Positions 7,321 through 16,911 of a stretch of DNA of 64,000 nt are shown in pieces. Position 1 is the stretch's first letter. Each line of letters opens with the position of its first letter. The stretch covers positions 2,356,001 to 2,420,000 of the forward strand of contig NZ_CP053833.1 in the NCBI RefSeq assembly GCF_013201935.1, written 5' to 3'. Made by a program: the position numbers and the translations under genes. Origin of the DNA: Arcobacter cloacae. GTDB taxonomy: Bacteria > Campylobacterota > Campylobacteria > Campylobacterales > Arcobacteraceae. The notes under the pieces were generated by a model. The model was not told where the DNA came from and did no database searches. It saw only the letters and a list, made by a program, of their open reading frames with translations.

Positions 7321-8211
7321 TTACTCTCCTAAACTTCTGATGTATGAAGCCAATGCTTTTTCTTGAGTTTCATTAAGTCTTCCACTAAAGCTAGGCATTG
7401 CACCAATGTTTCCTTTTTTACCATCTTTTAATACAGCCATAACTAAAGCATCATCGTATGCTTTAATATTTGGTGCAACAAAAGCTATACCTTCACCATC
7501 AGCACCATGACATCCTGCACAAACAGCATAAGATACAGGTTGTTCACCTTTAAATCCATTTGCTATATATTCAGCAACTTCATTAATTTCTGCTTCTTCA
7601 GTTAACATCATTGGAGGCATTCCACCTGGATATGATGATGCTAAATAGTTAGAACCATTTTTGATAACGTGTACAATTTGGTCTTTAGACATTCTTTTTG
7701 TTAAATCTTGAGCTTTTCCACCAATTCCTTCTCCATCTACACCATGACAAGGTGCACATTGAACTAAGAAAAGTGATTGACCCATAGCTTTTAAAGTCTC
7801 TTCAGATGGATTTTCCCATTTTTTCTCAAATTTAGCATTGTATTCTAAAGTCTCTTCATTCCATTGCCCAACTTGTGAAAATCCATTAATTGGATAACCA
7901 ACTGTAAAGTACCAAAACATCCATAAAATTGCACCAATAAATGCTAATCCCCAACCTGTTGGAATTGGATTTTTGTATTCACCGATACCATCCCATTTCT
8001 CTTCAGCTAATTCCCCACTTGCCGTATCATTTTTCATTTGATTAACATATTTTAACGCAACGAATACAGTAATCGTAATAATAGCTACTGCACCTAACAT
8101 AGTTAAACTGTTAATATAATCATCACCATTAAAAGCATCACCTGCTGCAAAGTAAGTTCCTGCTAATAAAGCGATGATAAGAATTATTCCACCTATAACC
8201 ATAGATTTCAT
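7321..8211 (-). CDS. ccoP: cbb3-type cytochrome c oxidase diheme subunit CcoP (FixP)
   Basis: 296 residues. Two N-terminal membrane helices (about 5-22 and 38-55) and a third at about 88-105 precede two cytochrome c domains with heme motifs CAPCH (152-156) and CAGCH (231-235). CcoP passes electrons from soluble cytochromes to CcoO and the CcoN heme-copper site. Methionine ligands are likely in GGMPPMML and GAMPSFSG. It follows ccoQ with a one-base gap. Confidence 0.97.
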   Translation of the reverse strand: MKSMVIGGIILIIALLAGTYFAAGDAFNGDDYINSLTMLGAVAIITITVFVALKYVNQMKNDTASGELAEEKWDGIGEYKNPIPTGWGLAFIGAILWMFWYFTVGYPINGFSQVGQWNEETLEYNAKFEKKWENPSEETLKAMGQSLFLVQCAPCHGVDGEGIGGKAQDLTKRMSKDQIVHVIKNGSNYLASSYPGGMPPMMLTEEAEINEVAEYIANGFKGEQPVSYAVCAGCHGADGEGIAFVAPNIKAYDDALVMAVLKDGKKGNIGAMPSFSGRLNETQEKALASYIRSLGE

Positions 8212-8212
8212 C

Positions 8213-8437
8213 TTATTTCTCCTTATTATCTATATCTTTATCTTTTTTTCTTTCTTCAAGAGGAGATGAAACACTTGAATCGTCATGTACAAGTTTTGAA
8301 TATTTCTCAAAATCCCTTTCACCTGTTCTTTGTCTTTTATATATAGAATAAGCATAAGAATAAAATATGATAAATACCGCTAAAACCAAAAAGAATTTAG
8401 TATAACCTTGTACCGTGAGTAGTGTTTCATAATCCAT
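8213..8437 (-). CDS. ccoQ: cbb3-type oxidase small subunit CcoQ (FixQ)
   Basis: 74 residues with one membrane helix (about 13-31) followed by the basic segment YKRQRTGERDFEKYSKLV, typical of CcoQ, and a charged C-terminus. CcoQ stabilises the CcoP-CcoNO interaction. It sits in the canonical place between ccoO and ccoP. Confidence 0.92.
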   Translation of the reverse strand: MDYETLLTVQGYTKFFLVLAVFIIFYSYAYSIYKRQRTGERDFEKYSKLVHDDSSVSSPLEERKKDKDIDNKEK

Positions 8438-8446
8438 CTATAACCC

Positions 8447-9112
8447 CTATTTTAAAGAATTTAAATATGCAATTAAAGCAACTATTTCAGGAACTTGACC
8501 ATTCGCAACAGCTTGTTTTACTGATTCATCTTTCATATCAGCAACAATTAATTTTGCTTCTTCTAAAGCAGCAGCTTTAGCTTCTTCCCATGAACCAAGT
8601 TTTGGCATACCTTCTTGATCATATGGCGTAGCAAAAACAGTTTTAACTGTATAAGCTTCAGCATATGCTGTTTCAATATCAGCTATGTTTGTAAAATGGT
8701 GTCTATATGCAGGCATAATACTTCCAGGAACAACCGCTGCTGGATCCCACATATGATTTTCATGCCAATCTGTAGTTCTATAATTTCCAACTCTCATTAA
8801 GTCTGGACCTGTTCTTTTTGATCCCCATAAAAATGGTCTATCATAAGCATACTCACCAGATAATGAATACATACCATATCTATCAGTTTCTGATTTAAAT
8901 GGTCTAATTAATTGAGAGTGACAAGCATTACAAGAATCTTTGATATATACATGTCTACCCGCTAACTCAAGAACACTGTATGGTTTAGTACCAACAGTTG
9001 GTCTACTTTGTTTTGCAAAATCTGGAATAACTTCAACAATACCTGCAAATGCAACAAAAACGAATACTAGTACCGCAAAGAAAAACGGTCTTTGTTCAAA
9101 CCAATGAAACAT
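8447..9112 (-). CDS. ccoO: cbb3-type oxidase monoheme subunit CcoO (FixO)
   Basis: 221 residues: an N-terminal membrane anchor (about 9-29) and a periplasmic cytochrome domain with heme motif CNACH at 61-65 in YIKDSCNACHSQLIRPF, the family signature. RTGPDLMRVGNYR and PGSIMPAYRH supply further conserved CcoO positions, the latter with the likely Met ligand. It follows ccoN with a 14-base gap. Confidence 0.97.
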   Translation of the reverse strand: MFHWFEQRPFFFAVLVFVFVAFAGIVEVIPDFAKQSRPTVGTKPYSVLELAGRHVYIKDSCNACHSQLIRPFKSETDRYGMYSLSGEYAYDRPFLWGSKRTGPDLMRVGNYRTTDWHENHMWDPAAVVPGSIMPAYRHHFTNIADIETAYAEAYTVKTVFATPYDQEGMPKLGSWEEAKAAALEEAKLIVADMKDESVKQAVANGQVPEIVALIAYLNSLK

Positions 9113-9126
9113 AATTTCTCCTTTTC

Positions 9127-10596
9127 TTACGCAGCTACTGGTGTAGCATTTACTGGTTCTTTGTCAAGTACTCTACCACATTTAACTGTTTTATAAATGT
9201 TGTAAGCAAATAAGAAGAATCCAATTAGGTATAATAACCCACCAACTGCTCTAATTGTATAGTATGGATGTAATACAGTAACTGTATCAATAAATGAATA
9301 AACTAATGAACCATACTCATCATAAGCTCTCCACATCATACCTTGAGTAATTCCAGCAATCCACATAGAAGTAAAGTATAAAACAATACCTGTAGTTTGT
9401 AACCAGAATTGTGTATCCATTAATGATTTAGAATATAACTCTCTTTTATACATTCTTGGAACCATATGGAATAATGCTGCCATAATCATAAATACAACCC
9501 ATCCTAAAACACCATCATGTACGTGTCCTGGAATCCAGTCAGTAAAGTGTGCAATAGCATTTACAGATTTAATAGCTTGAATTGGTCCTTCAATAGTTGA
9601 TAACATATAGAAAGTTGAAGCTAATACCATAAATTTAATTAGTGTATTTGTTTGTAATTGATTCCACTCACCTTTCATTGTTAAAAGCATATTAATAGCT
9701 GATCCCCATGATGGTAAAATTAAAACAACTGACATAACAGAACCCATAGTTTGCATCCAATCTGGTACAGTTGAATAAATAAGGTGGTGTCCACCAGCCC
9801 ATAAGTAAACAAACAATAATCCCCAGAATGCTAAGATAGAAAGTTTATAAGAATAAACATTTTGTCCTGATTCTTTTGGTAAGAAATAATAAATCATAGC
9901 AATGATAGGAGTTGTGAAAACGAATGCAACAGCATTGTGACCATACCACCATTGAACTAAAGCATCATTAGTACCTGAATACATAGATACAGAATGAATC
10001 CATGAACCATAACCAGAAACTAATCTTGTTGGAACTTCCATATTATTGAATAAATACAACATTGCAACTGCGATAAATGTAGCAATGAAATACCATAAAG
10101 AAATATAAAGAGTTCTCTCTCTTCTAATTCCTATTAATCCAAAAATTGATATACCCCATAAAACCCACCAAACAACAACTAAGATATCTAATGGCCACTC
10201 TAATTCAGCATACTCTTTTGATGTTGTAATACCCATAAAAAGTGTAACAACAGCTAAAAGAATTGTGATGAAATATAAAACAAAGTGTAACTTAGCAATT
10301 GCCATTAAAAAAGGTGACTCTTTTAATGAAACTTTTAAAACTCTTTGTCCGATATAATACCATGCTGCAAAAATACCACTTAGAGCAAAACCAAAAGCAA
10401 CTGCATTAGTATGCAAAGGTCTTAATCTACTAAATGTACCATACTCCCCAGCTAAATAGTTTAACTGTGGAAACGCCAATTGAAACGCAAGTATAACACC
10501 GATTGTCATACCTATGATACCAAACAAAATTGTTGCAAATGTAAAGGCTTTTGCAACTGAGTAATCGTACTCAATTTGTGCACCGTTTTGCATCAA
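9127..10596 (-). CDS. ccoN: cbb3-type cytochrome c oxidase catalytic subunit CcoN (FixN)
   Basis: 489 residues with about twelve membrane helices. Ligand histidines for the two hemes and CuB are visible in PLHTNAVAFG, YGHNAVAFVFTTP, GGHHLIYSTVPDW and PGHVHDGVLGW. The protein reduces oxygen to water at high affinity and pumps protons in the inner membrane. It is the first gene of the operon, and AGGAGG lies just before the ATG. About 160 bases separate it from smpB, where a TATGAT about 60 bases upstream could be the -10 box. Confidence 0.98.
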   Translation of the reverse strand: MMQNGAQIEYDYSVAKAFTFATILFGIIGMTIGVILAFQLAFPQLNYLAGEYGTFSRLRPLHTNAVAFGFALSGIFAAWYYIGQRVLKVSLKESPFLMAIAKLHFVLYFITILLAVVTLFMGITTSKEYAELEWPLDILVVVWWVLWGISIFGLIGIRRERTLYISLWYFIATFIAVAMLYLFNNMEVPTRLVSGYGSWIHSVSMYSGTNDALVQWWYGHNAVAFVFTTPIIAMIYYFLPKESGQNVYSYKLSILAFWGLLFVYLWAGGHHLIYSTVPDWMQTMGSVMSVVLILPSWGSAINMLLTMKGEWNQLQTNTLIKFMVLASTFYMLSTIEGPIQAIKSVNAIAHFTDWIPGHVHDGVLGWVVFMIMAALFHMVPRMYKRELYSKSLMDTQFWLQTTGIVLYFTSMWIAGITQGMMWRAYDEYGSLVYSFIDTVTVLHPYYTIRAVGGLLYLIGFFLFAYNIYKTVKCGRVLDKEPVNATPVAA

Positions 10597-10757
10597 TCTC
10601 CTCCTACTAATTTTATATACAAGTCACAAAATTGTCACTCATTGCGGTAATCATAGCTAAGAAAAACTTAAAATTAACAAAAGAATTAACGAAAAATTAA
10701 CAAATAAAAGACTATTTTTATTATAATTTTAACTTATAAAACAAGATAAAAAGTATC

Positions 10758-11234
10758 TTATTTGTAAGATTTTAAAGCTTGTTCACTCTCTCTTTTCATC
10801 GTTTTTGCTTTTAAATCTTCTCTTTTATCATGCAGCTTCTTACCTTGAGCAGTTGCAACTTCTACTTTTATCATATTTTTATCATTAAAATATAGTTTTA
10901 AAGCAACAAGTGTCACTCCATCTTTAGTTACTTTTGAATACATTTTATCAATTTGTTTTGAATGTAATAATAATTTTCTTGCTCTTCTTTCATCAGGTCT
11001 GTAAGTACTATGAGTTGTACTTAGATGTGAAATATGAGCATTTAATAAAAAAACTTCACCTTTTATAATTCTTACAAAGGAATCTTTTAGATTGACTCTT
11101 CCTTCTCTTATAGCTTTTACTTCGCTACCTTCAAGCATTATTCCCGCTTCTAAACTATCTAATATAGTAAAATCATGAAACGCTTTTTTATTTTTGAAAA
11201 CTAAATTTTTTTTTGTTTCTTTTTTATTTGCCAT
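10758..11234 (-). CDS. smpB: SsrA-binding protein
   Basis: 158 residues. The family pattern is clear: [29 protein letters not shown] at the start, then [20 protein letters not shown] and a basic tail beginning [19 protein letters not shown]. SmpB delivers tmRNA to stalled ribosomes for trans-translation. The tmRNA gene is not in the window. It overlaps ispE by 11 bases and is last in a leftward run with the helicase, truB and ispE. Confidence 0.97.
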   Translation of the reverse strand: MANKKETKKNLVFKNKKAFHDFTILDSLEAGIMLEGSEVKAIREGRVNLKDSFVRIIKGEVFLLNAHISHLSTTHSTYRPDERRARKLLLHSKQIDKMYSKVTKDGVTLVALKLYFNDKNMIKVEVATAQGKKLHDKREDLKAKTMKRESEQALKSYK

Positions 11235-12000
11235 TGTTTATCCTAAAAAATGAACTTCCAGTTCCACTAAAATACCAATCTTTTTTTTCATAAGTACCTA
11301 ATTGTGGATATAAACTTAATGCACTTTCATACAAGTCATTTGCTTTTTTTATATCTAACACTTTTAAAATTTCCAAAGAATTCATACTAAGTAATTTTTT
11401 TGATTCCTCTTTTGAAATCTCTTTATAAAAATTATCTCTAAAAATCTTAAAAATTTCTCCTGTATTACATTTTATTTTCGGTGTAATTGTCTCTATATTC
11501 AAAATTTCTTCATCAAACTTTTCAACAATTTCACCTATTCCTGTAACATTTGCACTATCATATTCATATACGAAAAAAGGGACATCTGCACCAATTTTTA
11601 AGGCAATATCACATAATTCATCTTTTAATAAATTTAAATTACAATATTCATTTGCCATTAATAAAAATGTGGCTGCATTAGAACTTCCACCCCCTAATCC
11701 TGCAAACTCTGGAATATTTTTTTCTATATGTATTTCATGATTTAAGAAAAACTCTTCAACTCCATCATAATCTTTTATTAAATTGTATGCTTTATATACA
11801 GTATTTGTTTCCAAATTGCAACTAAAGTTTCCTATAATTGTAAATGCTTTCCTATGCGTTTTAATAAATGACAATTTGTCGTATAAATTATGAACTCGTA
11901 CAAATCTTGAAACGAGTTCATGATAATTTCCCCTTTTACCAGCTATTTTCAAAAATATATTGACTTTTGCATAAGATTTTTTTACCATACTATTTTCCAT
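11224..12000 (-). CDS. ispE: 4-(cytidine 5'-diphospho)-2-C-methyl-D-erythritol kinase
   Basis: 258 residues, GHMP kinase fold. [14 protein letters not shown] is the N-terminal signature and [17 protein letters not shown] is the phosphate-binding loop. The enzyme phosphorylates CDP-methylerythritol in the MEP isoprenoid pathway, whose first enzyme, dxs, lies at 31805-33619. The ATG at 12000 overlaps truB by 11 bases. A second ATG four codons on (11988), just after the truB stop with GGAAAA before it, is an equally good start. Confidence 0.93.
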   Translation of the reverse strand: MENSMVKKSYAKVNIFLKIAGKRGNYHELVSRFVRVHNLYDKLSFIKTHRKAFTIIGNFSCNLETNTVYKAYNLIKDYDGVEEFFLNHEIHIEKNIPEFAGLGGGSSNAATFLLMANEYCNLNLLKDELCDIALKIGADVPFFVYEYDSANVTGIGEIVEKFDEEILNIETITPKIKCNTGEIFKIFRDNFYKEISKEESKKLLSMNSLEILKVLDIKKANDLYESALSLYPQLGTYEKKDWYFSGTGSSFFRINNGK

Positions 12001-12847
12001 GTCTAGGAACCTTATTTAATAAATATTTAACTTCATTACTCTGTATTTCTATAATTGAAAAAATATCTTCACAAATAATTAGATATTTTCCATCTTTTTT
12101 GTTTTCTAAATAATTAATACTTATTTTGCGTCCTTGATTTAACCACTCTTGTGTTCCAAAATATTTATTTATTGGTAAATCAATATATTCTAAAGGGTCT
12201 AACTCTTTTTCATTTTCATAAAAAAATTTACCTTCATTTAATCTTTCAAGATAAGATAATGTACCAACTACACCTAATTTATCTAGCAAAATTTGAGCAA
12301 TTGATCTTACATAAGTTCCTTCACTAACTGTTACTTCAAATGTGATAAAAGGATGATTATATGAAATTAATCTATTTTTATATATATTCATAACCGTTTC
12401 ATTTAAAACAAAATCTTCATTATTTCTAGCTAATTCATAAGCTCTTTTACCATCGATTTTTTTTGCACTAAATTTTGGTGGTAAATATTTTATTTCACCT
12501 TTTAAAGAATCTAGATTATTTTTTATATCATCATATTTCAAATTATTTATTAATTCTATAGATGTAATATTTTCAATATCAAAAGATAAAGACTCAACAC
12601 CCAACCAAATAACAGCTTTATAAGTTTTTGGTGTTTTTGAAATATACTTAAAAAGTTTTGCATATTGTCCAAAAGCAACAATTAAACACCCTTTTGCAAA
12701 AGGGTCAAGTGTACCACTAAATCCAGCTTTTTTATTTTTGTATTTTCTTTTTATTCTATTTAAATAGTGATTTGAACTTACAAATATAGGCTTATTTACA
12801 ACTAACAATTTATTAATTTGTTCTTTATCATAATATCTTACTTGCAA
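11990..12847 (-). CDS. truB: tRNA pseudouridine(55) synthase
   Basis: 285 residues. The catalytic motif KKAGFSGTLDPFAKGCLIVAF contains the nucleophilic aspartate. PKTYKAVIWLG and EGTYVRSIAQILLDKLG are further TruB signatures. It makes the universal U55 pseudouridine of the tRNA T-loop. In Campylobacter I recall csrA between truB and ispE; here the two overlap by 11 bases, so no csrA is present at this locus. Confidence 0.95.
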   Translation of the reverse strand: MQVRYYDKEQINKLLVVNKPIFVSSNHYLNRIKRKYKNKKAGFSGTLDPFAKGCLIVAFGQYAKLFKYISKTPKTYKAVIWLGVESLSFDIENITSIELINNLKYDDIKNNLDSLKGEIKYLPPKFSAKKIDGKRAYELARNNEDFVLNETVMNIYKNRLISYNHPFITFEVTVSEGTYVRSIAQILLDKLGVVGTLSYLERLNEGKFFYENEKELDPLEYIDLPINKYFGTQEWLNQGRKISINYLENKKDGKYLIICEDIFSIIEIQSNEVKYLLNKVPRHGK

Positions 12848-12858
12848 AATCTATCCAA

Positions 12859-14913
12859 TTATATTTTTTCAACAAATGAAGATAAGATATCTCTATGAGT
12901 TCCACCAAAATTAATAGTCAATTTATAATCTTTACCAGCATTTACAGCTTTTTCGATTCTTCCCATACCAAAAATTTTATGTGAAACTAAATCACCTTTT
13001 TTAAATCCTGATTGTTTTTCAATTGTCAAGCTACCTTTAATAAGTCCACTCTCTGTTAAAAATCTACTTTTAATTAAAGATGTTCTTTTACCTTTATAAA
13101 ATCTTGAATGCACAAAAGATAACGTAAGATTATCCATAGCTCTTGTAAGTGCCACATAACCTAATCTTCTTTCTTCTTCTAAATCACTTCCATCTCCTGT
13201 TAATGGGAAAAAACCTTCTTCCATTCCAACAATAAACAATTTTTTAAACTCTAAGCCCTTTGAAGCATGAATACTCATCATAGATACAGCTTCTCCACTA
13301 TAATCATCATTTTCACTTTCAAGTGCGATTTCATTTAAAAAATCTTTTAAATCTAAATGTGGATTTTGAATGAAATAGTCTCGAATATATCCATAAAACT
13401 CATCAATATTTGCTTGTCTTTCAAATCCATCTGGAAGATTATCATAAGAGGCTCTATAATCAAAAGTCTCTTCAAAACTATCTAAAAACTTCATTTTAGA
13501 TTCACTTAACAACTCTTTTAAATCTAAAACGGAAGCTTCAAAAACTTTTAAAGTTCTTGCATTTTTTTTACCAACTATTGAACTTATTTCATCAGGTTCT
13601 AACTGCTGTATTAAATCAAAAATTGATTTTCCTGTTTCAATGGATTTAGCTTCAAGTTTATCAATTGTAGTTTTTCCTAAACCTCGTTTTGGTTTATTTA
13701 TAATTCTTTTTACTGAAAAATTATCATTTGAATTTGTCAATAATCTAAAATATGCAATTAAATCTTTAATCTCACTTCTTTCATAAAATTTCATTCCACC
13801 AACAAGTTTATAATTAAGTCCTGCTTTATTAAATCCCTCTTCTAGTGATCTTGAAAGTGCATTTACTCTAAATAAAATTGCTATATTTTTAGGATTTTCT
13901 CCTGAGTTTATAAGTGATTTAATATCTTCAATTATTTTTCTTGTTTCTTCATTTTCATCATGTGATTCATAAACCCTTATAGCATCACCCTTAACTCTAG
14001 TTCCTACTAATTTTTTACCTAATCTATCTCTATTATGTTCAATTAACTGATTAGCATGATTTAATATTGTATCTGTTGATCTATAATTTTCTTCAAGTTT
14101 TACAACTATAGTATTTTCAAAATGCTCTGAAAAATTTAATATATTTTTTATAGTTGCACCACGCCATCCATAAATTGATTGGTCATCATCACCTACAACA
14201 CAAAGATTGTTATGACTTGAACATAAAAGCCTAAGTAATCTATATTGAAGTTCATTTGTATCTTGATACTCATCTACCATGATATATTGATATTTTTGAC
14301 TAATTTGTTTAGCTAAATTTTCATTATTTTTAAGTATCTTATATGGAAGAAGAAGTAAATCATCAAAATCTACTAAGTTGTTTTTTTCTAAATAATTTTC
14401 ATAATCTTCATATATTTGAGCAATTTGCTCATAAAGTTTTAATTGAGCATTTTTTTTTGCTTCACTTGGAGTTAATAATGAATTTTTATATTTTGAAATT
14501 TCTGAAACCAATAAAGCTGCTGGAATCTCTTTTTCCATTGATTTTAAGACTCTTTTTTTATCATCAGTATCAATAATAATAAAATTGTTTTTTCTATTAA
14601 GCTCATCCATATGAAATTTTAAAAAAAGTAACCCAAACTTGTGAAAAGTACATAATAAAGGTGGTCTATTAATTATAGATGAATCAAACATATTAAAAGC
14701 TCTTTCTCTCATCTCGCTAGCAGCTTTATTTGTAAAAGTCAGTGTTAATATTGATGCTGGATCTATTCCTATAGAGATTAAATAAGCTAATCTTGTTGTT
14801 ATAGTTTTAGTTTTTCCAGAACCAGCACCAGCTAAAATAAGTAAAGGTCCATCAATATGTTGCGCAGCTATTTTCTGTGATTCATTTAATGATGATAATA
14901 AATTTTCAGACAT
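12859..14913 (-). CDS. UvrD/PcrA/Rep-type superfamily 1 DNA helicase
   Basis: 684 residues. Motif I is at about 28-35 (AGAGSGKT), with further motifs in LTFTNKAASEMRER, FDDLL, MVDEYQDTNELQYRLL, VVGDDDQSIYGWRGA, MSIHASKGLEFKKLF and YVALTRAMDNL. It is a 3'-5' DNA helicase acting in repair and replication restart. The C-terminal extension (FKKGDLVSHKIFGMGRIE...) is the PcrA/UvrD RNA-polymerase-binding type of tail, which favours PcrA/UvrD over Rep. It heads the leftward truB-ispE-smpB run, 11 bases before truB. Confidence 0.93.
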   Translation of the reverse strand: MSENLLSSLNESQKIAAQHIDGPLLILAGAGSGKTKTITTRLAYLISIGIDPASILTLTFTNKAASEMRERAFNMFDSSIINRPPLLCTFHKFGLLFLKFHMDELNRKNNFIIIDTDDKKRVLKSMEKEIPAALLVSEISKYKNSLLTPSEAKKNAQLKLYEQIAQIYEDYENYLEKNNLVDFDDLLLLPYKILKNNENLAKQISQKYQYIMVDEYQDTNELQYRLLRLLCSSHNNLCVVGDDDQSIYGWRGATIKNILNFSEHFENTIVVKLEENYRSTDTILNHANQLIEHNRDRLGKKLVGTRVKGDAIRVYESHDENEETRKIIEDIKSLINSGENPKNIAILFRVNALSRSLEEGFNKAGLNYKLVGGMKFYERSEIKDLIAYFRLLTNSNDNFSVKRIINKPKRGLGKTTIDKLEAKSIETGKSIFDLIQQLEPDEISSIVGKKNARTLKVFEASVLDLKELLSESKMKFLDSFEETFDYRASYDNLPDGFERQANIDEFYGYIRDYFIQNPHLDLKDFLNEIALESENDDYSGEAVSMMSIHASKGLEFKKLFIVGMEEGFFPLTGDGSDLEEERRLGYVALTRAMDNLTLSFVHSRFYKGKRTSLIKSRFLTESGLIKGSLTIEKQSGFKKGDLVSHKIFGMGRIEKAVNAGKDYKLTINFGGTHRDILSSFVEKI

Positions 14914-15029
14914 TTTTTCTCCAATTATTATTTATTATATCATATATTTTATAAAATCATTATTCCTCTTAATTATTCTATATATAAATAAATGTTATCA
15001 TAATCATAATTTATTTTATGGAGACAATA

Positions 15030-15926
15030 ATGCTCACTGATTTTGCAAAACTAGAGACTTTTCTTACTGTTGTAAGGGAAAAATCTTTTTCTAAAGCTTC
15101 CGCAAAACTTGGTATTTCTCAACCTGCTGTTACTCAACAAATGAAGTTTATTGAAGATTATTTAGATGTTCAAATTGTAGATAGAAAGAAAAATGGTATT
15201 AAACTTACAAAAGAAGGTCAAATACTACATGGCATTGCATTAAAAATTGAGAAATGTGTTGCTAACGCAGAAAAAGAGTTACTAAAGATTATGAATAAAA
15301 ATGTTACCTTTGTATTTGGTGCATCATTTATTATAGGAAACTATATTTTACCTAGATTTTTAAACAACTTAAAAGAGAATATTCATAACGATGTATCAAT
15401 AAATGTTTCAGTTTCACATGAGGCTATTGAGGATTTATTAGATAAAAAGATTGATATAGCATTAGTTGAAAACTATGTTGCAAACGATGATATAATCTAC
15501 AGAGAATGGATGGAAGATGAAATTGTAATTTTTTCGAATCAAAAATTACCAGCAAAAGCAAAAGCCGAAGATTTATTATCTTATAAATGGGTTTGTAGAA
15601 ATCCTGAATCAAATACTAGATTGTTATTTAAAGAAAATCTTGAAAAAGCAAATTATCCTGATTGTGATACTTTTAATGTAACAAGTGAAGTAACAAGTGC
15701 TACAACAATAGTTCAAACTGTTTTACATTCAGATAAAAACTCAACACCAACTGTTTCAATTGTATCAAGAAATGCTATAGAATCATTACTAAAAGCAGGT
15801 GCTTTACATGAATCTAGAATAGGTAATCAAAAAATGATAAGAAAACTTTATATTGCATATAGAAAAGATAGAAAACATGATGCATTTATAGAAAATGTTG
15901 TTGATTATCTTCTAAAAATGAAATAG
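15030..15926 (+). CDS. LysR-type transcriptional regulator
   Basis: 298 residues from the start at 15030, chosen because GGAG at 15020-15023 is a ribosome-binding site six bases before it; an in-frame ATG at 15018 would overlap that site. The winged helix-turn-helix is clear (FLTVVREKSFSKASAKLGISQPAVTQQMKFIEDYL), followed by an effector-binding domain (about 90-298). It is divergent from the helicase gene with a 116-base AT-rich gap. Its target is unknown, and neither neighbour is an obvious regulon member. Confidence 0.9.
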   Translation: MLTDFAKLETFLTVVREKSFSKASAKLGISQPAVTQQMKFIEDYLDVQIVDRKKNGIKLTKEGQILHGIALKIEKCVANAEKELLKIMNKNVTFVFGASFIIGNYILPRFLNNLKENIHNDVSINVSVSHEAIEDLLDKKIDIALVENYVANDDIIYREWMEDEIVIFSNQKLPAKAKAEDLLSYKWVCRNPESNTRLLFKENLEKANYPDCDTFNVTSEVTSATTIVQTVLHSDKNSTPTVSIVSRNAIESLLKAGALHESRIGNQKMIRKLYIAYRKDRKHDAFIENVVDYLLKMK

Positions 15927-15950
15927 TTTTAGGTATTCCTAAAACTATTT
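15921..15950. terminator. Bidirectional terminator between the LysR gene and the radical SAM gene
   Basis: A perfect 13-bp stem (15921-15933 with 15938-15950) and a four-base loop lie between two convergent genes. The stem includes the LysR stop codon at 15924-15926 and touches the stop of the leftward gene at 15949. The A- and T-rich stem bases provide U-rich tails in both directions. Confidence 0.7.
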
Positions 15951-16911
15951 AATAGTCAAATCCCTCTTTTTGCAAAGCTAATCTAATATTTTTCATCTGC
16001 GTATGCTTATCTCTACACCAATTAGGAGATAATAAAGTATCATCATCAATTCCTGCTGTAATTCTTTGAACAGAAATATTTGAAGGTAAATTAACTATTG
16101 ATTTTACAACCGTATCAATATAAAGTTCTTCACTAATAGGAGTAAATTTTCCTTTTTTAAAATCATTAGTTAAAAGAGTATTTTTTACCACATAAAGAGG
16201 ATGAAATTTTATTGAATCAACTTTTAAATCAATTGTTTGTCTAAATGTTTCAAGCATCATTTCTTGATTTTCACCTGGTAAACCATATATTAAATGCCCA
16301 CATACATTCAGACCTTTTTCTTTAGTTCTTTGAATCCAATATTTCATATTAGAAACATTATCGCCTCGATTGATTTTTGTTAGTGTTTCATCAAAAAAAG
16401 ACTGTATTCCATATTCAACCCAAATCTCTTTAGTTTTAGATTTTTCTACTAAAAAATCTAAAATTTCATCTGTAACGCAATCAGTTCTTGTTCCAATACT
16501 CAAACCTAAAACATTATCAAAACTCAATGCTTTTTCATAAAGTGCTTTTAATGTATCAAATGGAGCATAAGTATTTGTAAAAGACTGAAAATAAACTATA
16601 AATTTTTTTGCGCCAAATTTATTTTCTAATCTCTTTTTTGTAGCTAAAAATTGTAATTCAAGTTGCTTTAATTGATTCTCTAAATAAGGATTATTATTTA
16701 TTTTTGGATTTAATTTAAATTTTGTTTTTTTTTCTTGTAAATTTGGACTGAAAGAATCATTTTCACAAAAAGAACAGCCACCACGAGCTACTGTTCCATC
16801 AATATTTGGACAAGTAAATCCAGATATTGACACAGGAACTTTATAAACTTTTTGACCAAACTTATTTTTTAAATATCTTCCGATAGTTAATACATTTTTT
16901 AATTCACTCAT
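15949..16911 (-). CDS. Radical SAM protein of the YhcC/TIGR01212 type
   Basis: 320 residues. The cluster-binding cysteines are in FTCPNIDGTVARGGCSFCEND (C34, C46, C49), and the TIM-barrel features LSIGTRTDC and CGHLIYGLPGE follow. The family is widely conserved, related to the Elp3-like radical SAM group, and its reaction is not firmly known to me. The start overlaps the purF stop by one base, so it is cotranscribed with purF. Confidence 0.88.
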   Translation of the reverse strand: MSELKNVLTIGRYLKNKFGQKVYKVPVSISGFTCPNIDGTVARGGCSFCENDSFSPNLQEKKTKFKLNPKINNNPYLENQLKQLELQFLATKKRLENKFGAKKFIVYFQSFTNTYAPFDTLKALYEKALSFDNVLGLSIGTRTDCVTDEILDFLVEKSKTKEIWVEYGIQSFFDETLTKINRGDNVSNMKYWIQRTKEKGLNVCGHLIYGLPGENQEMMLETFRQTIDLKVDSIKFHPLYVVKNTLLTNDFKKGKFTPISEELYIDTVVKSIVNLPSNISVQRITAGIDDDTLLSPNWCRDKHTQMKNIRLALQKEGFDY

